A DNA stretch of 16,922 bases from Nitrospirota bacterium (GTDB lineage: Bacteria; JACPQY01): contig JACPQY010000010.1 of assembly GCA_016190245.1 (NCBI GenBank), positions 1 to 16,922 of the forward strand, written 5' to 3'. Below, piece after piece: positions 1-6,775 of this stretch. The first letter of the stretch is position 1. Each line of letters starts with the position of its first letter. The notes under the pieces were generated by a model. It was given only the letters and a program-made list of their open reading frames with translations. It had not been told where the DNA came from and searched no databases. Both the position numbers and the translations under genes were made by a program.

Positions 1-663
1 GAGGCGCCACTGTCCCGATTCGTCCTCGCCGCCGCACTCGCTCAGCACCGCGGACGCATTGATACGGATCGCGTAATTCTCCTCGAGCACATACAGCAGC
101 ACCGGGTTTACTTGCGGCTCGCCCGCGACTGCGAGTCGCAGGTCGTCGCCCGCCCGGCCGCGCGCCTCGATGCGGGCCGGCAGCAACAGCACGGGCGCAT
201 CGTACGGCCGCCCACCATCGGAGGCGGGCCAGGTAGCCATCCCCATTGCCAGGTGGAGCGTCTCGATACCTTTCTCTTCGAGATTGCTCAACGCCTTGCG
301 CTGGAGCGCTACGAGCGCGCTTCGTACCTTCTGGCGCGCCTCGGCTTCGGCCCGGGCGCGCACGACGGGGTCGCCATTCTCCGGGAGGGCTGAAAACAAT
401 GACCCCTGCGCCTCACCTTGAGGTTGGGCGCGTGGAACGGGGTCAGAGGCTGCCACGCGGCGGCCTGCCAAGACCAGCGATTCGATCCCCAGTTTCTCGC
501 CGGCGAGCAGGCGACCCACAGCCTCGGGCTCGGTGCTCAGGTCGAGAGTGCCGACCTTGAGATCGCGGTAGAAGAGAAGGGAATTCGCTCGCGAAGGGTC
601 GATGAGCCGGTGGGTCCATATACCGCGCGCGGCATCGATGATGCGGCGGATATCCAGATCCAT
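1..663 (-). CDS. DUF4011-type (SF1 helicase-associated) protein, N-terminal part, runs off the left edge
   Basis: An open frame of 221 codons runs without a stop from an ATG at 663 to the window edge. The protein starts MDLDIRRIIDAARGIWTHRL and contains the phrases LFYRDLKVGTLDLS, LAMGMATW, DGGRPYDAPVLLLPARIE and PQVNPVLLYVLEENYAI. These match my memory of the DUF4011 domain, which sits at the N-terminus of large COG1112-like SF1 helicase/nuclease proteins often found in defence islands. The helicase part itself would lie outside the window. The usual motif RLIDLSRRN reads RLIDPSRAN here, so it has drifted. No Shine-Dalgarno precedes the ATG. The frame stays open upstream to a stop near 826-828 but has no better start. 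A separate promoter-bearing 5' fragment lies just upstream, so the true 5' end may have been altered. Domain identity is fairly sure; the start is uncertain. Confidence 0.72.
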   Translation of the reverse strand, partial: MDLDIRRIIDAARGIWTHRLIDPSRANSLLFYRDLKVGTLDLSTEPEAVGRLLAGEKLGIESLVLAGRRVAASDPVPRAQPQGEAQGSLFSALPENGDPVVRARAEAEARQKVRSALVALQRKALSNLEEKGIETLHLAMGMATWPASDGGRPYDAPVLLLPARIEARGRAGDDLRLAVAGEPQVNPVLLYVLEENYAIRINASAVLSECGGEDESGQWRL

Positions 664-712
664 CTCCTCGGAAGAGGCACTGGAATGGGTTTCGTGGTCC
701 AAGAGACTGGCG

Positions 713-892
713 TTAGTCTGGAAGCGTGTTTGATCGAGAACAGGATGGAACGCGTTGCAGGCTGAGTGGACAATTCTTTCGGCTGTAGTTGAGCTCCGTC
801 CAGAACAATTGCTTCAGCCCATCGATTTTGGTTTGGTGAAGATTCCGCAGAATTTCCGATATGGATTGCTGTCGCTCCACTTGTTCGGCCAT
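713..892 (-). pseudogene. Orphan 5' fragment resembling the N-terminus of an Eco57I-type methylase/defence protein
   Basis: A 59-codon frame begins at the ATG 892-890 and ends at TAA 715-713. Its first 46 residues look like a genuine protein start and include LKQLFWTELNYSRKNCPLS. From memory this resembles the 'LFW.ELNY.R.N.PLS' segment near the N-terminus of large Eco57I-like methylase and related defence proteins. That attribution is inference. After about residue 46 the translation becomes low-quality and stops, while the DUF4011 frame continues on the same strand 50 bp further on. A deletion that joined the 5' end of one defence gene to another, or a frameshift inside a single gene, would explain the arrangement. 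There is no Shine-Dalgarno before the ATG. Confidence 0.4.
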
Positions 893-902
893 TTCAAGCC
901 GG

Positions 903-931
903 AGAGTAGAAGATCAGTGGAATTGTGTCAA
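903..931 (-). promoter_or_regulatory. Sigma70-type promoter of the orphan fragment (consensus -35, weak -10)
   Basis: Read on the minus strand there is a perfect TTGACA (931-926), a 17-nt spacer and TACTCT (908-903, 3/6 match). The -10 ends only 10 nt before the ATG at 892, so the predicted transcript would have a leader of about 3 nt. The -35 and spacing are strong; the -10 is poor. Confidence 0.4.
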
Positions 932-959
932 AAGTACGGGCCGCGCTTTCGCCGTCCAT

Positions 960-1027
960 CCCATGCTCAGGATGGCATGGGACCATGATAGGAAGCGGTC
1001 CAGGACGGACCGCATGTCGCATGGTCC
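960..1027. repeat. Palindrome cluster in the spacer between the DUF4011 region and tRNA-His
   Basis: CCCATGC (960-966) pairs with GCATGGG (975-981) across an 8-nt loop. Next to it is a nested hairpin: outer arms GGACCATG (980-987) and CATGGTCC (1020-1027), inner arms GCGGTCC (995-1001) and GGACCGC (1007-1013), with a 5-nt loop. There is no coding frame and no T-run. The rest of 893-1228 shows no gene I can support. Confidence 0.5.
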
Positions 1028-1179
1028 ATGGGACGACGTTGCTGCGGCAAGTACCGCACCCTCCATGGCTGGCCAGTTCTGAGTCAGTGGGGGCTGCAAG
1101 GCGACCGTATGCAAGTTTGAAAATCGGCGGAAATCGGCGTAGCCTCATGAAACTCTTAACGGCATTTGCCTTTGCTTGT

Positions 1180-1199
1180 GCCGCCCATCCATGGGCGGC
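1180..1199. repeat. Perfect 9-bp palindrome upstream of tRNA-His
   Basis: GCCGCCCAT (1180-1188) and ATGGGCGGC (1191-1199) are perfect inverted arms around a 2-nt centre. It lies 30 bp before the tRNA. It could be a protein-binding site or a terminator stem without a T-run. The function is unknown. Confidence 0.5.
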
Positions 1200-1228
1200 T
1201 TGGTCGGCAAGTACCCTAATCCCTGTAT

Positions 1229-1304
1229 GGTGGGCGTAGCTCAATTTGGTTAGAGCACCAGACTGTGGCTCTGGGGGTTGCGGGTTCAAATCCCGTCGCC
1301 CACC
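1229..1304 (+). tRNA. tRNA-His (anticodon GTG)
   Basis: A full cloverleaf can be drawn. The acceptor stem is GTGGGCG (1230-1236) with CGCCCAC (1297-1303). The D arm is GCTC...GAGC. The anticodon arm CCAGA/TCTGG has loop CTGTGGC, giving anticodon GTG. The T arm is GCGGG-TTCAAAT-CCCGT. The diagnostic extra G(-1) at 1229 faces C73 at 1304, as required for tRNA-His. The next three bases are CCG, so the CCA end is not genomically encoded and must be added by tRNA nucleotidyltransferase. No clear sigma70 promoter was found upstream. The gene marks the edge between the defence-like DNA on the left and the envelope operon on the right. Confidence 0.95.
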
Positions 1305-1464
1305 CCGCCGCCTGCGGCAGGCGCGGAAGCGCCTCGCGGCGCGGCGTCGCAGGTGGAAGGGCAGAAGTCCGCACCCGCGGTTGGGAGGTGGCTCGCCCTT
1401 CTGGCTCTTCGGGTCCTGCCGGTACAGGGCGTCCTGCCTGCTCAGCGGGCCGCCCAGGGAGGTG

Positions 1465-1493
1465 CTGGATTCCGGCTTCCGCCGTGACGACGG
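1465..1493. repeat. Degenerate REP-like half-element
   Basis: CTGGATTCCGGCTTCCGCCG followed by TGACGACGG resembles the intact hairpin element at 16460-16487 (ATTCCGGC-TTTC-GCCGGAAT-GACGG), but the 3' arm has decayed. It sits in the roughly 285-bp spacer between the tRNA and cpoB. No gene is supported in that spacer. Confidence 0.45.
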
Positions 1494-1537
1494 TCTTGGA
1501 ATGGCTTTGCAGGGACGGTGATTCTGGAGGGGCCGGT

Positions 1538-1565
1538 TTGACTTCCCCGGGAATCTGCCGATAAT
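1538..1565 (+). promoter_or_regulatory. Sigma70-type promoter of the cpoB-LysM-dprA operon
   Basis: TTGACT (1538-1543, 5/6) is followed after 16 nt by GATAAT (1560-1565, 5/6). A start near 1572 leaves a leader of about 19 nt that contains GGAAGGA (1582-1588), well placed before the ATG at 1591. Confidence 0.6.
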
Positions 1566-1590
1566 AACCTAAACGAGTAACGGAAGGACT

Positions 1591-2307
1591 ATGCTCCCAT
1601 CGGCGCGTGTGGGTTTGGCTATTGCCTCTGCGCTGGCGGTGTGCTCATGCGTTACCCAGCGGCAGGCGCAGGAGGTCCGCGATCTGAGGAGCCAAGTCTC
1701 GGAGCTGCAGCGGAACCTCGTGGACGTCAGCATGCGGGTCAACAACATGGACTCGCGCATCGAAATTGTCAGCCAGAAAGTGGCCGAGTTGGACGCGCGC
1801 GTTCAGGCCGGCGGTTCGCGCCAGTCGCTCGATGTCTCCAAGCTGCCCCCCCCCCCGGCGGCGGAGCCTGCAGCATCGGTTGCGGTGCCGCCACCTGCGC
1901 CGCAGGGCGCCCCTGTCGAGAAGCCGGTGCTGAGGATGGATCCCATTTCCGTGTACAACGGCACCTTCCTCAAGCTGCAGAAGGGCAAGCTGGACGAGGC
2001 GGAAAAGGGCTTCCGCGAGTTCATCGATCTCTATCCCACCCATGAAAACGCGGACAACGCGTACTACTGGCTTGGCGAGATCTACTACTCCAAAGGCGAG
2101 TTCGAGCCGGCGTTGCGCACGTTCAGGGAGCTCGCGGAGAAGTACCCCAAGGGGAACAAGGTGCCGGATGCGATGGTGAAATCGGGCTACTGCCTCCTCA
2201 AGTTGAATCGCACGGAGGACGCCAAGGTTGAATTCAAGAAAGTGATCGAGGAGCACCCCTTCAGCTTCGCGGCGAATCAGGCGCAAAGGAAACTGGAAGA
2301 ACTGTAG
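1591..2307 (+). CDS. cpoB: Tol-Pal cell-division coordinator, CpoB/YbgF-like lipoprotein
   Basis: The protein has 238 residues. The N-terminus is a lipoprotein signal (LALAVCSC-type end, probable lipidated Cys20, with Cys18 also nearby). It is followed by a coiled coil at about residues 26-72 with heptad leucines and valines, a proline/alanine linker at about 80-115, and TPR-like repeats at about 119-236 containing the YbgF hallmarks YNGTFLKLQKGKLDEA, NADNAYYWLGEIYY and YPKGNKVPDAMVKSGYCL. CpoB works in the periplasm with Tol-Pal, linking outer-membrane constriction to septal peptidoglycan synthesis. The lipid anchor differs from the soluble E. coli protein. The ATG at 1591 is chosen for GGAAGGA just upstream and the signal sequence. 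No pal or tol gene is adjacent. The linker codons contain an 11-C run at 1846-1856, a potential slippage site. Confidence 0.88.
   Translation: MLPSARVGLAIASALAVCSCVTQRQAQEVRDLRSQVSELQRNLVDVSMRVNNMDSRIEIVSQKVAELDARVQAGGSRQSLDVSKLPPPPAAEPAASVAVPPPAPQGAPVEKPVLRMDPISVYNGTFLKLQKGKLDEAEKGFREFIDLYPTHENADNAYYWLGEIYYSKGEFEPALRTFRELAEKYPKGNKVPDAMVKSGYCLLKLNRTEDAKVEFKKVIEEHPFSFAANQAQRKLEEL
1846..1856 (+). repeat. 11-C homopolymer inside cpoB
   Basis: Eleven consecutive C bases encode the proline linker (Leu-Pro-Pro-Pro-Pro-Ala). Loss or gain of one C would frameshift the gene before the TPR domain. It could be a contingency tract or an assembly length error. Confidence 0.9.
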
Positions 2308-2330
2308 ACCCTCGAAAGGCTGGCGCGCGT

Positions 2331-3524
2331 ATGGGATGGCCAAGGACGGCCCTTGTGATTCTGATCTACGTGCTGCCCCTCTACCCGGTGTGGGCGGAGG
2401 AGAACGCGCCGGCCGAGGAAGCCGCCCCTGCGGCCGATGCGCCCCCGGCGGATAGCCCTGAAGAGCCGAAGGGCCAGGTGACTCACACGGTGGAGGAAGG
2501 CGACACCTTGTGGGATCTTTCGGGCCAGTATCTCGACTCCCCTTGGGAATGGAGGCAGATCTGGGAGGCGAACACGCCGTTGGTGATCAACCCCCACTGG
2601 ATCTTCCCGGGGCAGGTGTTGAGGATCCCGCCCATCGTCGGCGAGCCCACCGTCGCCGTGCCGCCAGAAGTGACTCCGGCTCCCGCCCCGGCATCTGTGC
2701 CGACTGGTACGGCCGCGCCCCCACCGCCGCCGGTGGTCCAGCTCGCGCCGACACCCGCCGTGACCCCCGCGTCCCCGAGGCGCACCGTGAAGCTGACCCC
2801 CCCCCCGAAGGTGGCCACTCCGCAGGTTGTGCCGACCCTGTCAAAAACTCGCGAGATCGTGTTCCCCGGTCTGCTGGGGAGCGGGTTCGTAAGTCGGTCC
2901 GAGCTCGAGGAACAGTACGAGGGAGTTCCCCAAGTGCTCGCGACGATGGACGGAAGGAATCTGATGGGGCAGGGCGACCTCGTGTACTTGCAGTTCGAAG
3001 AGGACCGCCCGACCGTGAAAAAGGGGGAGCGGTATCTTGTCGTGCGATTGGGGGACGAGGTGGAGCACCCGGAGACGGGCGACGATCTCGGTTTCATTGT
3101 ATTCGTCCAGGGCGTGCTCGAAGTGGAAGACGTCTCGGCGGAAACTGCCTCCGCCCGTATTCTCGTGTCGTACGACTACATTGTGAGCGGCGACCTCGTG
3201 GTGGCTCTTCAGGAAGTGCCCGATAAGATCCCCGTGAGTGTGCCGCCCAAGGGGATGCAAGGCTTCATCGTGGCGGCGCGGGACACCCTGGCCTTCGTGG
3301 GACAGGGGCACATCGTGTTTGTGGACCTGGCGTTCAGCAGCGGGGTGGAGCCCGGCCAAGTCTTCAAGATCGTCCGAACCGAGGAGGAAGTCGAGGGGCT
3401 CGTGGTGCCCCCCATCCTCGTGGGTGAGCTCGTCATTCTCCGGGTGGGTGTGACCGCGTCCACGGCGCTCATCACGCGCAGCAACGCGGTGGTTCAGGTG
3501 GGTGACCGCATCCGATCCGAGTAG
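2331..3524 (+). CDS. Secreted LysM-domain envelope protein
   Basis: The protein has 397 residues. It has a signal peptide (about residues 1-22, cleavage likely after VWA), an acidic/alanine-rich stretch, and a LysM domain at about residues 51-100 (HTVEEGDTLWDLSGQYL through PGQVLRIPP), which binds the glycan of peptidoglycan. A proline-rich linker follows at about 105-165, then a C-terminal region of about 220 residues. That region looks beta-rich (VYLQFEED, GERYLVVRLGDEVEHPETG, GFIVAARD, GQVFKIVRT) and I do not recognise it as a named domain. It lies 23 bp after cpoB and overlaps dprA by 23 bp, so the three are probably cotranscribed. The ribosome site is weak (GAAAGG about 11 nt before ATG). 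A 10-C run at 2797-2806 lies in the linker codons. Confidence 0.85.
   Translation: MGWPRTALVILIYVLPLYPVWAEENAPAEEAAPAADAPPADSPEEPKGQVTHTVEEGDTLWDLSGQYLDSPWEWRQIWEANTPLVINPHWIFPGQVLRIPPIVGEPTVAVPPEVTPAPAPASVPTGTAAPPPPPVVQLAPTPAVTPASPRRTVKLTPPPKVATPQVVPTLSKTREIVFPGLLGSGFVSRSELEEQYEGVPQVLATMDGRNLMGQGDLVYLQFEEDRPTVKKGERYLVVRLGDEVEHPETGDDLGFIVFVQGVLEVEDVSAETASARILVSYDYIVSGDLVVALQEVPDKIPVSVPPKGMQGFIVAARDTLAFVGQGHIVFVDLAFSSGVEPGQVFKIVRTEEEVEGLVVPPILVGELVILRVGVTASTALITRSNAVVQVGDRIRSE
2797..2806 (+). repeat. 10-C homopolymer inside the LysM gene
   Basis: Ten consecutive C bases encode Thr-Pro-Pro-Pro in the linker. A one-base slip would truncate the protein after the LysM domain. It parallels the 11-C run in cpoB just upstream. 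Confidence 0.9.
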
Positions 3525-4635
3525 CCGCCGAGGCCCCGGGAAGGGCGAGCCGCCGGCGCGTTGGGCGCTGGCGCTGGCCCGGGTGTCGGGAGTGGGGCCG
3601 GTCACGGCGCGGGCGCTGGTTCGCCACTTCGGCAGTCCCCGGATGGTTTTCGAGGCAACCGAGTCCGCGTTGCTCCAGGTCGAGGGGGTGGGTCCGCAAC
3701 TCGCGCACGCCATCCGGTCGTTCCGCGACTGGAGCGGCGTCGAGCGCACCCTTGCGCTCGCCGGTCGCCACGGCATGAATCTGCTGGTATTGGGCCAGCC
3801 CGAGTATCCGCCGCTGCTCGGCGAGATCTCGGACCCCCCTGTGTGCCTCTACTGCAAGGGGGCGCTCATCGCCGAGGACGATGCGGCGGTGGCACTTGTC
3901 GGTGCGCGGCGAGCCACGCGGGAGGGCGTCCGCGCCGCGGCGGATCTGGCCGCGGGACTCGCCCGCCACGGCGTGACGGTCGTCAGCGGGATGGCGCGGG
4001 GGATCGACACGGCGGCGCACCGCGCGGCCCTCGATGCAGGGGGGCGTACGGCGGCTGTTCTGGGCTGCGGACTGGACGTGGTGTACCCGGCCGAGAACGT
4101 GCGCCTCTATCGCGAGGTGGCGGAACGGGGCGCGCTTCTCGCGGAGTTCGACCCTGGCACGAAGCCGGACGCGGGGAACTTTCCCATACGCAACCGGATC
4201 ATCAGCGGACTGTCGCGCGGAATCATCGTCGTGGAGGCCGAGGAGAAGAGCGGCTCGCTCATCACGGCCCAGAGGGCGCTGGACCAGGGCCGGGAGGTAT
4301 TCGCGGTGCCGGGCAACATCTACTCGCGCGGATCGAAGGGCACGAACCGGCTGATCCAGCAGGGCGCGAAGCTGGTGCAGAAAGTCGAGGACGTTCTGGA
4401 GGAGTTGTGGCCCGAGCGGCTCGCGGGCGCGGGGGGGACGGCCGGCGTGGTCCCCCCGGTGAGCGATGAGGAGGGACGCGTCCTGGACCTCTTGCGCGAG
4501 GAGTCGGTCCATGTGGACCCTCTCATACAGCGTTCGGGGCTGTCCCCCTCGCGCGTGCTGCAGGTGCTGCTCCAGTTGGAGCTTAAGGGGCTCGTGAGAC
4601 AGTTTCCCGGGCAGCGCTTTGCCCGCGCCGGCTGA
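3502..4635 (+). CDS. dprA: DNA-processing protein DprA (Smf)
   Basis: The protein has 377 residues, the usual length for the family. DprA is a cytoplasmic protein that binds incoming single-stranded DNA during transformation and loads RecA. Residues 22-75 hold a helix-hairpin-helix (SAM-like) region with VSGVGP and VEGVGP. Residues about 110-300 form the Rossmann-like core: LVGARRATREG, VSGMARGIDTAAH, AVLGCGLDVVYPAEN, GNFPIRNRIISGLS, SGSLITAQRALDQGREVFAVPG and GTNRLIQQGA. Residues about 320-375 are a winged-helix end (SDEEGRVLDLL ... LKGLVRQFPG). The GTG at 3502 overlaps the LysM gene by 23 bp and has AGGTGG just before it. The neighbour topA seen after dprA in many genomes is absent. The gene suggests, but does not prove, natural competence. 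Confidence 0.95.
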   Translation: MTASDPSSRRGPGKGEPPARWALALARVSGVGPVTARALVRHFGSPRMVFEATESALLQVEGVGPQLAHAIRSFRDWSGVERTLALAGRHGMNLLVLGQPEYPPLLGEISDPPVCLYCKGALIAEDDAAVALVGARRATREGVRAAADLAAGLARHGVTVVSGMARGIDTAAHRAALDAGGRTAAVLGCGLDVVYPAENVRLYREVAERGALLAEFDPGTKPDAGNFPIRNRIISGLSRGIIVVEAEEKSGSLITAQRALDQGREVFAVPGNIYSRGSKGTNRLIQQGAKLVQKVEDVLEELWPERLAGAGGTAGVVPPVSDEEGRVLDLLREESVHVDPLIQRSGLSPSRVLQVLLQLELKGLVRQFPGQRFARAG

Positions 4636-4697
4636 GGCCGGCCTCCTGCCGTGTTGCGAAAGTTCCGCGCGGGAAGCCGGTGGAAGCCACGGCACTT

Positions 4698-4733
4698 TCG
4701 GACCGATGTTTGCGCAAGCCATCATCGGTCCGA
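4698..4733. terminator. Hairpin between convergent dprA and the radical SAM gene (possible terminator)
   Basis: TCGGACCGATG (4698-4708) and CATCGGTCCGA (4723-4733) are perfect 11-bp inverted arms around a 14-nt loop that itself contains TTGCGCAA. It lies between two converging genes, where a bidirectional terminator is expected. Neither side has a T-run, so intrinsic termination is uncertain. Confidence 0.4.
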
Positions 4734-4781
4734 TCGTCCTGCGTCCTCAAGAAACCCATCCTTGAGCTATTCAACGCGGGA

Positions 4782-5879
4782 CTAGGCGGCGAGCCGCACC
4801 CGGGCCCGGCGGCGGCCCCAATCGCCCGGCGCGGCCTCGAACACGCCTGCGATCGGCGTTCCGCAGAACCGGCAGGACCCATCCTCGAGGTTCCACTCGC
4901 CGAGGGCGTGCCAGTCCCGTTCGATCACGAGTCGGCCGCAGCCGGGGCAGTAGGTGCTCTGCCCGTCGGCATCGAAGACGTTCCCGGTGTACACATAGCG
5001 CAGCCCGGCCCGTCTGGCCTGCTCCCGCGCGCGTTGAAGCGTCTCAGCCGGGGTCCGCGGGACGTCGGCCATCTTGTAGTCCGGGTGAAAGGCGGTGAAG
5101 TGGAGGGGGACGTCGGGGCCTAGGGAATCGGCGTACCAGCGGCAAAGGTGATCGATTTCGGCTGAGGAATCGTTGAGGCCGGGGATGAGCAGCGTGGTCA
5201 CCTCGAGCCACACCTTCGTCTCGCGTCGAACGTACATGAGGGTATCCAGCACGTCCTGGAGATGGCCGTAGCAGGTCTTGTGATAGAAGTCCTCAGTGAA
5301 CGCCTTGAGGTCGATATTGGCCGCGTCCATGGCCTCGAAGAACTCAGGACGGGCCTGGGCCGTGATGTAGCCGGCGGTAACGGCCACCGTTTTCAAGCCA
5401 AGGGCCCGACACGCGAGGGCCGTGTCGATGGCGTATTCGGCGAAGATGACGGGATCGTTGTACGTGAAGGCGACGCTTCGGCACCCGGACTCGCCTGCGG
5501 CGGCGGCGATCCGCTCAGGCGAGGCGGAATCCGCCAACCGGTCCGCTTCGCGCGCCTTGCTGATGTCCCAGTTCTGGCAGAACTTGCATCCGAGATTGCA
5601 GCCCGCCGTGCCAAACGAGAGCACGGAGGTGCCGGGCAGGAAGTGGGCGAGGGGTTTCTTCTCGATGGGATCGATGCAGAAGCCCGAACTGCGGCCGTAG
5701 CTGGCCAGGGCGATGGCGGGCCCCATGCGCCGGCGCACAAAGCAGAATCCTCTCTGGCCGTCTCGCAAGTGGCAGAACCGCGGACAGAGATCGCACTGGA
5801 GGCGGCCGTCGGGAAGCTCGTGAAACCACTGGCCCACGATCACCCCCGGCTCGATTTCCGTGCGCCTCAGCCTCTCCAC
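4782..5879 (-). CDS. amrS: AmmeMemoRadiSam-type radical SAM enzyme (AmrS-like, PflA-related)
   Basis: The radical SAM cluster motif CNLGCKFC (Cys at about residues 94, 98 and 101 from the 5879 start) is followed by QNWDIS. Upstream are a cysteine-rich CDLCPRFC segment and YGRSSGFCIDPIEKKPLAHF. Near the C-terminus, CPGCGRL and CRFCG form a probable zinc ribbon. This is the layout of the PflA-like enzyme of the AmmeMemoRadiSam (AMMECR1-MEMO1-radical SAM) set, whose substrate is not firmly known. Neither MEMO nor AMMECR1 is next to it here. The frame stays open to 6191, but that extension overlaps the tetR gene and is poor sequence. I choose GTG 5879; GTG 5843 (MIVGQWFHELPDG) is equally possible. 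TATACT at 5892-5887 would put the transcript start almost at 5879. Product sure, start unsure. Confidence 0.9.
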   Translation of the reverse strand: MERLRRTEIEPGVIVGQWFHELPDGRLQCDLCPRFCHLRDGQRGFCFVRRRMGPAIALASYGRSSGFCIDPIEKKPLAHFLPGTSVLSFGTAGCNLGCKFCQNWDISKAREADRLADSASPERIAAAAGESGCRSVAFTYNDPVIFAEYAIDTALACRALGLKTVAVTAGYITAQARPEFFEAMDAANIDLKAFTEDFYHKTCYGHLQDVLDTLMYVRRETKVWLEVTTLLIPGLNDSSAEIDHLCRWYADSLGPDVPLHFTAFHPDYKMADVPRTPAETLQRAREQARRAGLRYVYTGNVFDADGQSTYCPGCGRLVIERDWHALGEWNLEDGSCRFCGTPIAGVFEAAPGDWGRRRARVRLAA

Positions 5880-6009
5880 GCCCTTCAGTATATCGCCCCG
5901 CTCACGGATGGGCCACAGCCGTTCCAGCGACCCGGTTGCGGGCTCGGGGGAACGCGACGCAGAATGGCATTCAGGCCGCGGCGGGGCTAAGATAAGAAGG
6001 TAGCCGCCG

Positions 6010-6729
6010 ATGGAAAAGCCTTTCTCCCGAGACACATCAGGAGGGAACGTGCAGGCGGCTTCGGAGGAGGTGGCGAGAGACGCGACGGTGGGGACCGAGG
6101 CCGGGATGGCCCGCCGCATGACGCGCGCCGAGAAGGCGGCGGCCTCGATGCAGGCGATCCTGGACGCGGCCCTGACGTGCTTTAACCGCAACGGCTACGA
6201 GACGACCTCCATGGAGGACATCGCCCGCGAGGCCGGGGTCTCGAAAGGTCTGCTCCACTATCACTTCGAGTCGAAGGAGCACCTGTTCCTGGAGGTAACC
6301 TCGACGATCTTCCGCCGATTGTCCGAGCGCGTGCGCACCACTACGCTCCAGCTCGGGCCCTCCGTCAAGCAGGCGATCTGGGCCCTCGACGAGCTCTGGA
6401 GCTTGGTGGACAAGGTTCGACCGCTCATGCCCATCCTGATCAACCTGGGCGCCCGCGCCATGACCAACCCGGAGTTGAAGACCCGCCTGACCGAGAACCT
6501 GGAGCTCCATCGCGGCATGCTCCTGGAGGGGCTTCGGCTCGTGCTCGGCCCGATTCGTGAGCGAATGGACACCTCGGAGGAGGATATCGCCGAGGTGACG
6601 ATGGCCACGCTGGTGGGGTTGTGCATCAGCACGCTCTTCGCGGCGGATGTGTCGCGCGCCGAGCGGGGATTCGAGGAATTCAAGCGGATGGTGATTCGGC
6701 GGGTCGCTCCACCGGACCAGGTGCTGTAG
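6010..6729 (+). CDS. TetR/AcrR-family transcriptional regulator
   Basis: The protein has 239 residues. A TetR-type DNA-binding domain lies at about residues 47-95: ILDAALTCFNRNGYETTSM, then the helix-turn-helix DIAREAGVSKGLLHYHFESK and HLFLEV. The C-terminal region of about 140 residues is the ligand-sensing and dimerisation half typical of the family, and it gives no clue to the ligand. The first 32 residues are weakly structured. An internal ATG at 6106 (MARRMTRAEKAA), preceded by GAGG, is a good alternative start. It is divergent from the AmrS-like gene with about 130 bp between the starts, so it may control that gene and itself. It converges with the beta-barrel gene. Confidence 0.88.
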   Translation: MEKPFSRDTSGGNVQAASEEVARDATVGTEAGMARRMTRAEKAAASMQAILDAALTCFNRNGYETTSMEDIAREAGVSKGLLHYHFESKEHLFLEVTSTIFRRLSERVRTTTLQLGPSVKQAIWALDELWSLVDKVRPLMPILINLGARAMTNPELKTRLTENLELHRGMLLEGLRLVLGPIRERMDTSEEDIAEVTMATLVGLCISTLFAADVSRAERGFEEFKRMVIRRVAPPDQVL

Positions 6730-6775
6730 GGTCCCTGGGCAGAGGGGCAGGGGGCGGATCCAGGTATCGCGTGGT

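Noticed and set aside
5936-6009. Promoter for the tetR gene (TTGCGG...CAGAAT or TAAGAT)
   Set aside because: Matches are weak or the spacing poor, and no -35/-10 pair stood out.
5844-6191. N-terminal extension of the AmrS-like protein to ATG 6191
   Set aside because: It would overlap about 180 bp of the divergent tetR gene and reads as non-protein-like sequence; family members start close to the CDLCP region.
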